From Drosophila persimilis (Eukaryota > Arthropoda > Insecta > Diptera > Drosophilidae), in assembly GCF_003286085.1 (NCBI RefSeq), contig NW_020825298.1, forward strand, positions 12,524,001-12,588,000: 64,000 nt of DNA. The letters run 5' to 3'. A program made the position numbers and the translations under genes. The notes beneath the pieces were generated by a model that did not search any database, had not been told where the DNA came from, and was given only the letters and a program-made list of their open reading frames with translations. Positions 1-10,768 of the stretch are shown here, piece after piece; position 1 is the first letter of the stretch, and each line of letters begins with the position of its first letter.

Positions 1-63
1 GCTCGAGTGCTGAATGAGCAACTGTTTCCCGCTGCGGATTTTAATCAGCTTGGAATTACATAA
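1..63 (+). CDS. Possible C-terminal end of an unidentified protein (partial)
   Basis: Frame 1 is open from the left edge and ends in TAA at 61-63, giving about 20 residues that end in FNQLGIT. The composition looks protein-like and the reading lies just upstream of another coding end at 457-578. It could be the last codons of a gene that begins outside the window, or an alternative end of the gene whose terminal exon is at 457. It is too short to identify and may be chance. Confidence 0.3.
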   Translation, partial: ARVLNEQLFPAADFNQLGIT

Positions 64-456
64 ACATTGTAGAGGAATTCAAGAGATAGCGACGGGGCCT
101 GGCAACACAAAAATTAGTCAAGTAAACAAAGTATTATCTTGTGGAACCTGCATTAATTCAGCAACAATTGTGCACGCATAGAGAGAGAGAGAGAGAGAGA
201 ATATGCGCGAGAGAACCTTAGGCCAAGTTCAGAGATTGAGTCACAGCCGAGCCGACAACCGGTGAGCCTTGAAACGGATCCGCCCACGTCCCCAGGCAGG
301 CCATTAAGTGCAAAAGTTGCAATGTCTATTGACTATGTCATGGGTCTAGTATGCAATTGACTTGAAATTCTAGTTCCCACCACCTTAGAGATCTTCTTTG
401 GAACTCACTTACCAATCTATGAGCACCTCTACATCTTTCTTTCTTCTTCTCCACAG

Positions 457-578
457 AATTGGCTCAACTAACCGGGGTGGCGGCTCTATTGCGTTTCCCT
501 ATGCCCGAACTGGAGGACAGCGACGATGACGATGATGAGGATGGTGCCGCAGGCGGAGATGATAGCGATAGCGACTAG
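457..578 (+). CDS. Terminal coding exon of an unidentified gene with an acidic C-terminus (partial)
   Basis: A pyrimidine-rich acceptor ends in CCACAG at 456. The exon enters with two bases completing a codon and then encodes 39 residues (LAQLTGVAALLRFPMPELED, then an acidic run rich in Asp and Ser) before TAG at 576-578. The rest of the gene lies to the left. Candidate donors between 64 and 450 do not give an in-frame upstream exon, so the partner exon is probably outside the window. The 3' UTR appears to run to the AATAAA at 1075. Asp/Ser-rich tails are common in nuclear and chaperone-type proteins, but I do not recognise this protein. Confidence 0.6.
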
Positions 579-1074
579 GAGGAAGATAGAGAGAGAGGAT
601 AGAGTAGAGTTAAATGGAATGAAATGGAAGCTGGCGAGGAGTTTAGGCATTTGTTGAACGAAAAATTGACTTAGGACTTAACTAGCGATCGATTATACAC
701 GTAGATTAATATGTATGTACTACAGACAGACTGCGGACTGCGTCAGGGCTTATACAATATACAATATACTACTATATATACATAAGATACGAATACGATA
801 CGGATATACTTATACACAAACTATTGCCTAAGTTTTTATCCCCCACCCCGTGGTTGGGCCTAGAGATTCGATTGGGTTCTGTTCTGGAAGGAGAATGAAG
901 GAAACCGTGCCCCCACTTAATACTATTGCTAACAGATTGCTATTGATTGATTTCAAAACTAATTACGAGTTGCTGTTGACAATTGTTGTACAATATTTTA
1001 AACAAATTTTAAGTTTTAGCTCAGTTTTTCGCCCCCGCATGTAAATTAATTGTTCATAATTTTGTAAAGCGCAA

Positions 1075-1080
1075 AATAAA
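1075..1080 (+). terminator. Poly(A) signal of the left-edge plus-strand gene
   Basis: AATAAA, about 500 nt after the TAG at 576-578 and followed by AT-rich sequence. It lies 107 bp from the pescadillo stop codon on the other strand, so the two genes converge tail to tail. Confidence 0.6.
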
Positions 1081-1138
1081 AATTATATATACATGAAAAT
1101 ACAGAGGATCTGATGGATTTTGATTGACATTATCATTT

Positions 1139-1144
1139 TTTATT
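1139..1144 (-). terminator. Poly(A) signal of pescadillo
   Basis: TTTATT on the plus strand (AATAAA on the minus strand), about 43 nt downstream of the pescadillo stop codon, which implies a very short 3' UTR. Confidence 0.6.
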
Positions 1145-1186
1145 GTTTTATACCTAGATCAAGACTCGAACACAGCTCCCACCGCC

Positions 1187-3302
1187 TCACTTCACCAGCT
1201 TGGCGGCCCGGGCGGCTGCCTCGGCCGCCAGCTTGCGGGCCTCTCGCTTCGCCGCCTTTTTGGCCTCCTTGGTGTCGGCGTCGATGTTCCGGCGCTTCTT
1301 GCGCAGCAGCCACTCCTCCTTCTCCTTGGTCTGCTTCTCGCGGATCAGCTTGCGGAAGAGGTTGCGGTGGCGCGGCTTGACCATGCGCGCCTGCAGGCGG
1401 TGCTCGTCCACCTCGGCCTTGTGCACCTGCCGCTTGTTCACTTTGTGCACTTTGCCCGACTGCACGGACATCTTTTCCTTCTCCTGCTGCTTGCGCTTGG
1501 TCTGCTCATCGACATCCTCCTTATCAACGTCTTCCTCGTCATCGTCTTCTTCATCATCCTCTTCGCTGAGGTCTTCTTCGTCTTCGTTGACACCATCGGG
1601 GCCGCCGTACTTCTTGTACTCGGCCGTCTCCTGCTGATAGGCCAGCTGCAGCTGGGCATCGAGCAGTTCCTGGTCAGCCTCCTCCTCCTCTTTCTCGGCT
1701 TCGTCCTCTTCGGACTCTTCCTCACTTTGTTCTAAAGAAAGATGTAATTTATAAGACATATTTGAGATCAAGGAGAATCCGGACAACTTACCATGAGTTT
1801 CGATTAATGAGGGATCGTGGAGGGCCTTCTCCTCGGGCGGTATGTACGAGTCGCGCTTGGAGTCGACGAATGGCGAGAGATGGGGTGGAAGAGTCTCGCC
1901 GAGGAAGTAGTCGTTGGTGGGCAGCAACTGGCGCTGGTTGACGCAGTCAAAGAGCCACTGGGGCTGAATGTAGTCCCTGGAGATGTACTGTGTGCTCAGG
2001 CTGGGTCTGTCCACGATCTGGTGGGTGATGGTCTCGTCGTTCTCGGCGAAGGTGGCACCGGGGAAGACAGACGCGTCCCAGGAGACCTTGCCGCCAAAGG
2101 AGCGAATGAGGATGACGAGGGGCTCGCGGGGAACCTCGCGATTGATGAAGAACTTTAGACCCTTGAAGAGGGTGCGCAGGCGCGACACCTCTTGGGCCTC
2201 CTGCTTCATTTTGATGATGCGCTTCGAGTCGCCGTCCTGCTCCAGCAGCTCCATGTCAATGTCGGGCTCCTCCTCGTCCTCCTGCACCTTGTCTGTGCGC
2301 AGCAGCTCAAAGTTCAGGGCGGCAATGCGGTCGGACACGAAACTGGCTTCGTCCTTGAACGTATCCTCATTGTCTTGCAGCAGGCTGGAGGGGAACTGAG
2401 GCGGATAGGCCAGGTTGAGGCCGTGGAAAAGACGGAAGTTGGTAAAGCCCTGCAGGATCGTGTAGAACTCCACGAAAATGGACATGACCTTAAAGTCAAC
2501 CTCCTGGCGCGACTGCGGCTTGAAGGGGTAGTAGTGAGGCATGATCCAGGTGACCTTCTGGCCCTTGATCTCGGCCTGGAAGTAGTAGCCCTTGATGGAG
2601 ATGAATACCTTGCGCAGCGACTTGGAGGCGATCACATAGTGCAGGAACTCGATGGTCAGTCGCCGGCACAGGTTCGACTGCTCGCGAGGAATCAGATGCA
2701 GCGAGGGGAACGTGCTGAACAGAAAGAGCAGGGTCAGGCAATCGTCCAGGTCCTTGAGGGCGTCTATGAAGGTCGGATAGCGCTCCTTGACAATGTGATC
2801 GAGCTTGATTTCGGGGAACAGGGCCAATCTGCGCTTCAGGTTGCGAAAATCTTTGATGGCGCGGTCGCGGCTGGTTTTCTTGGCAAAGATCTAAAAGAGG
2901 GGAACCATTCAAGAGGACGTTACAGACGCCATTCTTCATTCCACTTACCTTGTAATCACGCAGCGTCCACACAATGGACTCGTGCAGCAGGAACCGAATG
3001 TCCTTGGTGTGGTACAGGATCTTGATCTCCGAGGAACCCTTCTGGGCGCGACGCCTGTGCTTCGGCTCGCGCGGATAGACACCCTTGAGGATGCACAGAC
3101 GGCGGAAGTCGTTCAGCGACAGCTGGAGCTTCCGAATCGCCGCCCGACGACTGATGTACTGGGTGGCCTCTCCGGCTTCGTACTGCGTAGGACAAGATCG
3201 AGTTATTTACATGCTGCATGAAGGTGCTCCAACCACATAACCTCACAGCGGTGTCTGAAATGGTGCGATTGATCTTCCACTTACCTTCTTCGGACGTCTC
3301 AT
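1187..3302 (-). CDS. CG4364: Pescadillo homologue, ribosome-biogenesis factor
   Basis: Pescadillo (PES1/Nop7) acts in the nucleolus in the PeBoW complex with BOP1 and WDR12 for 60S subunit maturation. Coding exons on the minus strand are 3302-3285, 3182-2949, 2890-1792 and 1731-1187 (18+234+1099+545 nt), giving 631 aa, close to the family length. The start MRRPKK sits in a six-codon first exon. The N-terminal pescadillo domain includes [18 protein letters not shown]-type sequence and [25 protein letters not shown] domain lies at about residues 320-420 with the conserved QPQWLFDCV segment. A long Glu/Asp-rich coiled-coil region and a basic tail ending KLVK follow. All junctions have GTAAGT donors. 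The last intron (1732-1791) is 60 nt, in frame and free of stops, so unspliced RNA reads straight through it. The upstream region carries E-boxes and a DRE. Confidence 0.95.
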
Positions 3303-3440
3303 TGTGGATTGTTGGCAAAAAGCCCTTTTTGTCTGGTAAAATAAGTTTTATACAGACAAAACACACGTTTTTTATGTTTTCGGTCGCGTTTAGTTGTTGG
3401 TTGGAATATAATCAAAATTAAACCTCTCGGCTTGCAGCTT

Positions 3441-3537
3441 CACTGAGGCGCAAATAGGCGGCGGAGACAGTAAAAATAGTAAAATTTATAACAACTTTAA
3501 TAAAAACGCTTGAAAACACGTGCACGTGGTATCGATA
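3441..3537 (-). promoter_or_regulatory. Pescadillo promoter: initiator, tandem E-boxes and DRE
   Basis: On the minus strand a TCAGTG initiator lies at 3446-3441, about 140 bp upstream of the ATG. About 75-85 bp further upstream two abutting E-boxes (CACGTGCACGTG, 3517-3528) touch a perfect DRE, TATCGATA (3530-3537). Myc:Max binds CACGTG and DREF binds TATCGATA; both are established regulators of growth and ribosome-biogenesis genes in Drosophila. That they act on pescadillo here is inference. No TATA box is evident. Confidence 0.65.
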
Positions 3538-4101
3538 CCGATAACCTAAATATATACCGATATACCAAAATATACCGTCTCACTTTGAAAATATACTGAC
3601 GAATTATCCAAGTTCCATCCATATTCCTCGTTTTTGATATTCCGTGGAATATTACTAGCTAGATAGAACATTTAGCCATGCCACCATAATTTTATCCGAT
3701 TAGTGAATTCATTTTCTATTTGACCCGCCTCTTCTATATACTTGCTTTTATTGGATTTCTATATACCGTTTAAAATGAGATTTAAAAAATGTATTAAAAA
3801 TATCAGAAATGGTCAGCCTGCAAATAATGGCTATATATATTATCGATAATACCGATACCTCAGAAATATACCAAAACATTTTCAAAATATCCCGTGTATA
3901 TACTATCCAAGTTTTCTACTTGACTGGCTTATATTAAATACTTGCTTTTATTAGATTTTGTGACAAACTTTTCCCCAGGGTATGCATAATGTTGCCCATG
4001 TCGCGGGACACATGACTCTGGCCCATACAAATTTAATGTTGCCACCCTGTAATGGACGTTTTACAGCACCCAACTTATGCAGCGCTGCCACCTTATCGAT
4101 A
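3538..4101. promoter_or_regulatory. DRE-rich, partly duplicated promoter or boundary-like segment
   Basis: Two more perfect TATCGATA elements occur at 3841-3848 and 4094-4101. Between them are several ATACC(A/G)A(T/A)AT-type stretches resembling Drosophila core motif 6. The block around 3545-3765 and the block around 3850-3960 share ordered words (ataccaaaatat, ttgaaaatat or ttcaaaatat, atccaagtt, tatacttgcttttatt or aatacttgcttttatt), indicating a diverged local duplication. No coding sequence is convincing. It may be extra promoter or insulator sequence for pescadillo. Confidence 0.4.
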
Positions 4102-7100
4102 ACAAGTGATTTGGGTAAGCGGGAAATTTGAAAAGTGAAGACGCCATGTGCTGCATTTGGATAACTCATTTTATTGAATCTGTTTTTATTGTTTTTTTTA
4201 TAGGTATTGTATTGAGAAAATAACATACAGTCTAAGTTTGTTGTATTATATAATATTCGTTATATATTAGTTAGTTTGAACATTAACTTCGTTTTGGTTT
4301 TCGCAACATGCTTTACTGCAATCAACTGCAATTTACGACTGGTTGCATTTTTAATAACAAAAGTTTATTAAACGGTCATTTCTTTTCGGTATTTGCTTCT
4401 TTCTTTCGTTTCTTTATTCGTTTGCTGCGGCTCTGCTACAACTCTGGCGACGTAACGGCGCATTCACACCGTTACAGACGTTCGTGTGTCCGTGTTAGTG
4501 TTTGTGTGTTGTGTGTGTGTTGGTGTCTGCAATGTAAATGCATCTGTGTATCTGCTCCTCGTTCTGTATCTGTATCTTTATCGTTATCTTTATCTGCATC
4601 TGTATCTGAGTGTGATTTGTTGTATATTTCACCTAAATAACTAGTTAACATTTGGTTTTTATTTGCTATAGCTTCGTTTTGATTTACATAAGTGTCGTTC
4701 CGTGCCGTTCCATTCCGATCAGATCCGAATCGCTCCAATCGGCTTTAGGCTTCACTCTTCCTTTCGTCTGCTCCCGATTCCCGATCCTTTAAAATGCTTT
4801 TATATAACTTTATATAATTCTTGTTTCATATATTGTATATTTTTTGAGTGCCAGCCATACTATATATGTTTGCATGTATCGTTTAGAAATTGACTATATA
4901 TTTGATTTGCTTTACTCCTTTTGCTCCTGAACTTCTTTTCGTTTTGATGATCTCTCAACCCATGGGTTCCGAATGGGTTTTGGTTCGCGGTTTTGGGGGA
5001 GGGTGCGGGAATGAGGCGTGTTTCGGTGTGGCAATGTGTGTGTGTGTTCGTGTGTGTGTTTTGTACAAAATCTAAATGTCGTTAACCAGACGTACTTGTA
5101 TAAAGTAAATAACTCGCTGTATTTCATTATATATTCATCATTCGAATGTTTGTAAGGCCGAAGACGGTATGGGGCCCGAGGCGTTGGAGTCCTCCGATGA
5201 CTAACAGCAACATAGGGGGGTTGGAATATATAGTGTTCTTCGATCTGAACATAACTGAAGCCCGACTTCTGTGTTTGTTCGCCTTTTTCGTGGTTTGTCG
5301 TTATTATGTATATAAATCATTTGTACAATCTTATGTGCTAGAAGCGTATCAGTTATTAAAATTAATGTCTGTTATTATAATACTCTCATTGTTCACTATT
5401 AAAATTACTCGACTCTCTCTCTCTTTTTCTCTCCCTCTGTACTAATTACATGCTCATCTTCAACACTCAACCTGTCCGTGCAGTCCGTGCCGTTCTGTTT
5501 TGGTTTTGTTTATCGAAAAAATACACATTCGTAAAGTAAAAGTCCAACAACAAGTACAAAAATCAAAACTTAACAACGCAAAATCTTTTGGTGGGTAATG
5601 ATAATTGTATTACACACGACGGCTATATATGTATATTCACGTTCACGCACTATATACTGATGTGTCCGGTCCCCGTTTGATACATCGCTACATCGCTGGC
5701 ATTACAAATAATAAACGCATCTTGTTCGTACACTTATAAATTTGAAAACGCTATAAAATTGTTAAATAAGTCTACCAATATGTTAACTATTACTTTTTAC
5801 TGGATTCATATATTCATATTTGCTTTGGCTGTCGTTATTTTATTCGTGTTCGGTAGCGCTATCGTTATCGAACGAAAAATCGAAAAACAAATCGAAGCCG
5901 AGCGCCAGTTCAGTTCCGTTCCGTTCCGTTTCGTTCCACGCGGCTGCCAAAATTTATTGTTTGCTGTGTTTCTTGTGTTTATACAACGGACGCAACTTGA
6001 ACGCTCTCTAAATATTGTATAATCGAATATATGTAAGTATTGTATACATTGCATTTCACTTGTTCTATTTGTATTCGTAATCGTATTTAGTATTCGTATT
6101 CGTATTAAAAAAAGTAATTCTCTTTCAACGGTTTGCGTAATAAAATCCCATCCACAGACGTACTCGTAATATATAGTACTTGTTTATAAAAGTCAATATA
6201 TATATCATTACTTGTGTTGTATATGTGTGTTCTATATAAGTAGTACGGTCTAGTTTAAGTCTAGTTTATAGATTATTTAAAGCTGAAATCAATGATTATG
6301 TGCTCGTTTGTTTGTTCGTTCGTTCGTAAGATCGTAAGATCGTTAGATCTTTGGATCGTTCGCATAAGTTATGTTCGTATCGTACGAGTATTTCTTGGTG
6401 TTTATTCTGGTAGTTTTGTTGTTCAGTTACAGTTACAGTTACAGACGATTGTTATAGGTGATTGACTTGAGAGCGTACTCGTAGTAATTGTTGTGGCCAC
6501 ATCTCTAGAAATGCTTTCGAATGGTCTGTGCTTAGGTTTGTTTTGTGTGTTTGCTAATTTCATACAAATGTTCGAATATATTCATACTTCAGGTCGTTAA
6601 AATGCCAATTGATCGGAAGGAATTATAGAAATCAATCGGGCTATACTTACGGTTGGGTTTTTCTGCAAACTCAAAATTTGGTCGGGGACACAAAATTAGC
6701 AAACACCGAATATTTGTTTTTTTTTAAGTTTTTTTTTAGTAAGTTTACTTTTTTTACTTTAATTTCAAACAATGATTTTTATTTTCATAGTTAAATATTT
6801 CATAAAGTATATATAGCATTACTATATCTGTTTCGTTTCGTTTCGCTTTCTTCTGCTTTTTTTTTATAATTATTATTATTTGTTCTCTTCTCTTCCTTAC
6901 GCTTCGTTTATGTCTTATGAACGTTTTTGCTAATGTTTCAACAATTTTTTTTTGTATTTTCCATTTGGTTTTTGTCCCTTTTACTTTTTACGCAATTATT
7001 CAACTTGTTAAAAATCTATAACCATAACAATTTCATATATATATCTGTGTATATACATATATATATATATATATTTCTTGTATATACTTCTTCTTAAAGC

Positions 7101-8564
7101 GCGATTTCTACGGCCCACCGACATTTGTGTGTGTGTGTGTGTTCTGTGTGTGCGTTCGGTAATGATGCGATCGGGGTGATGTGGGGACATGGGATAGTGG
7201 TTCTTTGGGGCTGGGTGGTGTGTCAATGTAATATTGTTCATTGCTCATTGCGATTAGCTTTTGATTTGCTTTTCATTAAGGAGAAGAGTGCCTCACAAAG
7301 TTAAATGTATCTGTTCGTTAACAATTTGTCGATTCTGTTAGTTACGTTCTTGGGATATCGGATATCATAGCATAGTAGTAGTGCCTACATAGGTTTTTGT
7401 ACTTTTCGTGTACCTTTTTTTATAGAGAAAAGTGGGCGCGATATGTGTGATTGTGTGTGTGTGTGTTGTGAGTGAGGAGAATCTTTAGTACAAGTAATTG
7501 CTGGGTGTTCTTCTTGTTAGTTGCTAATAAGATGTACTCAGTTAAGTATGAATGTTCGTTTAGTTTTCAAGTATTTGCTCGCTATATATCATTATCTTTA
7601 TATATGACTTGGTTTTTAAAGTTAATTTGGAAGATATTTTTTAGGTTTTTTATTCGCTTTTGTTTCGCTTTCGTTTTTTGTTTACGAGTAGGTTAACATA
7701 CAGCATGTATAAAAGATTAAGTTAATTTGTTTGTTCTTGGAAGTTGTCTCTGTTAAAGCCTGGCGACCGAGGCAATCTACTCGTGAGAAGTGAGCTTGCT
7801 AGTTGGGATATATCTATTATATCGATATCGATGGACTACAGTCAATAGTTTTGGTGTCGAGAGAGAGAGACAATGAGGGCTGAGAAGCAAGGGAGAAGTC
7901 TATTAGAAGGCTTAACGAGAAGTTTCAAAAATAGTTCCCTATTCACATTTGGTTTGGTTTAAGGCATGCTAGGGAACCCCATACATATATCGTAGAAGAA
8001 CTGATCCCAAGATCTCAGCTCTCCCTAGAATGGTGCTTCGAATGGCAGGTATGGAGTGTGCCTTATATATAGAGAGAAGGAGCATTGTTCTGATCCAAGT
8101 CTAGACCGTGTGTGCGTCGTAGGGGGTGTTTTTGTACAATGTCTTCTTCTCCTGGCTCCTGTCTGTTTCTGTTTCAGCTTTTTGGTGTTACGGTCTTCTC
8201 CGCTGTAGATGTGATCTCCGGTCTCTGTCCATAATCTATATATATGTATATATTATATTATTTATCATATATATATGTATATATATATCTGTGTGCAATC
8301 GAATGCACTGCACCCATGGGGTGTAAGAGCAGCCACTTAGTTTCGTTAATTCTTGCATTTGCTTTTGCATATCGCATTATTCATCAAATACATTACTTTA
8401 CAGTACAGCACATATGTGTATATCTGTATCTGCATCTGCATAGACGCATGCATGTATGTATGTATATTCATATATAACTATTTCCGATGGCCTTCCACTA
8501 CAACTTCTGCTGTTTGCTGCTGCTTTGATATACAGTTTCGAGTTTCGAATCGGATCGGTGTACA

Positions 8565-8598
<34 letters not shown>

Positions 8599-9088
8599 TC
8601 TCGTATATAAAGTTATGTCACTGCTTCCTTCTAGATCTCTGGTAATAAAAATTATTGCTTTCTGTTCTATGTGTGTGTATGTTTGTGTATGTGTATGTTT
8701 ATGTATGTTCGTTCGTGTATGGCTGTGTATGGGTGTGTATCTTTGTGTCTCCTTGCTTTTGTTGTGTCATGTTTGTTGTTGTTCTGTCATTTCCTCAACT
8801 TGATTGCGAGCCATATGCAAACGATTGGATATCCGTTAGATACATACATTGCCTACTTAAGTATAGTTTTTGCATATATGTATATATGTATATATATATA
8901 TAGTATGTATGTATATAGTAAGTTATCTTCTGTTATATATAAAATATATAATGTATGTATATTTTTACGTGTATATATGTATGCGTATTATGTTAAATTA
9001 TCTTCCTTTCTTTTTGCTTAATCTTTTGCATTTGCATTTGCTTTTTCTCGGCTTGCGGCCACCTTTTTTTGTTAATACGAGTTTTGGG

Positions 9089-9135
9089 ATTTTAGTTTTA
9101 GTTTTAGTTTTGGTTTTAGTTTTAGTTTTAGTTTA
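9089..9135. repeat. TTTTAG hexanucleotide tract
   Basis: About seven near-perfect units of TTTTAG/TTTTGG in the Nckx30C downstream region. It looks like a simple-sequence expansion. Confidence 0.8.
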
Positions 9136-10257
9136 GAAAAATGTTACGTACGTTCTAAATAAAGAGAGCAAGTTGATTTTCTTTCTTATTTCGTTTAAAT
9201 ATCGTTTTATATGTCGTTTAATATATATAGTATATATATATATATCAATATGTTTATATGCTCATATATATAAGTACTTTTTGGGGGACTTGACTCTTCA
9301 TTAAGCAAAAAAGTCTATGAAATTAGTTTTGGTTTAGTTTTTGTTTTCTTTTTTTTTGGTTTGTTATAAGTTGGTTTTAGTTTTTGGATTGGAAATAGTC
9401 TATAATAAATATGGTTTCAATTTAAATTTAAATTTAAACTCTGCTCGTTCTACACGCCAACAAGAATCAGAATTAGAATAAGTATTAGAATTAGAATTAG
9501 GATCAGAACTAGAATCATAATCATAACTAGAATTAGAATTGGACTTTGAATTTCAATCAGTATAATCGATAATCATAATGTTTTGGTTTTTGCTTTTTGT
9601 TTTGTTTTGTTTTGGTGTGTGGCAAATGCATTAGCAAAATGATTTAAAGTATTCCTAACATTCGTCTCCTGTTCGCTTCCTGCTCGCTTTGATTCGATTT
9701 TTGTTTCGAGTATATTTGTAGCTTACTTTGAGAGTTTTGCCCTTGCTTTTGCTTGTTTAATAAGTACGCAAATTATCACTTAATCAATACATGTAGTGTA
9801 GGTCAATATATAGGAGTATGCGATGTTGTAAGTGTGCGTGTGAGGGTATGTGGGGGGGGGTATATATTCCTCCGTATTCCGTATGTATGTTTATAGGTCG
9901 TTAAACTAGAGATAGAGTTTAGAGAGAGGCTCTTGGATAAAGCTTTTAGGAGAAGAAATCTTAGTAGAGCACGCAACTGAAAGGCGACAAAAGTAGTAGC
10001 ATTTTTTGCTGTTTGTTTGCTTGGTTGCTTGGTTGCTGGCTCTTTGCTCTTCTTTATCGTATCTGCATATCGTGATTGGCTTGTGCCTGGTGCCAAGGTT
10101 TACATATATATATATAGTATTTGTCTTCGTTTAATCCATTAGAGTAGTTTAAACCCAAACCCTTAGGTGGATACATAGATAGATAGTAATTGGTTGGGAA
10201 GCCATTGTTCGTCTTTCTTTCTAATAAGAATGCTCATAGTAGATCATGGTAGATCGT

Positions 10258-10280
10258 AGATAGATAGATAGATAGATAGA
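10258..10280. repeat. GATA tetranucleotide microsatellite
   Basis: Five to six units of tagatagata. A second tract of the same unit lies at 14676-14696 in Nckx30C intron 5. Confidence 0.85.
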
Positions 10281-10768
10281 TCGATACGACAGAGTTCGTA
10301 GAGTATAGAGGGGTATAGGGTACAGGATACAGGGTAGAGGGTGCATAAAAAGCTGCGGCTAAATACTTTAAAGTAAATGTCTTTCGAAAAAGAAACGCTG
10401 GCACTAACTAACTCGCATTTTAACGTTAAGTTTTCGCATGTTTCGTGTATGGATGTGTATGTGTGAATGTATCTGTGTCTGTGTCTGTGTCTGCATCTGT
10501 GTCTGTTTAACAATTCGATTATTTAGCTTTAGTCCATTGTTAATTAATTTGTTATTCATTCATTAATTTGCTTTGTATATAATTTAGCTAATTGGATGAG
10601 AGATTCGCCATCGAACAACACGTTTTTTGTATCTCAATCTCTTTTCGGTATATCTGCGATATATATCTTCGATATTATCTATGCATCTATGTATGTGGTA
10701 TATTGGTACCCCTCGGTAACTGTTGGTACTATTTTGTCTTTGCCCTTGCCCCTCATATTTAGAAGTAT

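Larger units (their letters stand above)
4110..10768 (-). other. Non-coding AT-rich stretch, probably in part the Nckx30C 3' UTR
   Basis: No ORF here has coding character. The stretch is dominated by AT-rich sequence, (TG)n, (TA)n and tetranucleotide tracts. It lies directly downstream of the Nckx30C stop codon (10769). Candidate minus-strand poly(A) signals (TTTATT on plus) include ones near 4150 and 4183, so an extended neural-type 3' UTR of several kilobases is possible but unproven. No other gene was found. Confidence 0.4.

Noticed and set aside
1124-1735. Leu-rich plus-strand ORF of about 200 aa over the pescadillo 3' exon
   Set aside because: It is the antisense shadow of the Glu/Lys-rich pescadillo tail, with no start context or splice logic.
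3951-4226. 91-aa minus-strand ORF
   Set aside because: AT-rich start region, no similarity or structure, and it spans a DRE; more likely chance.
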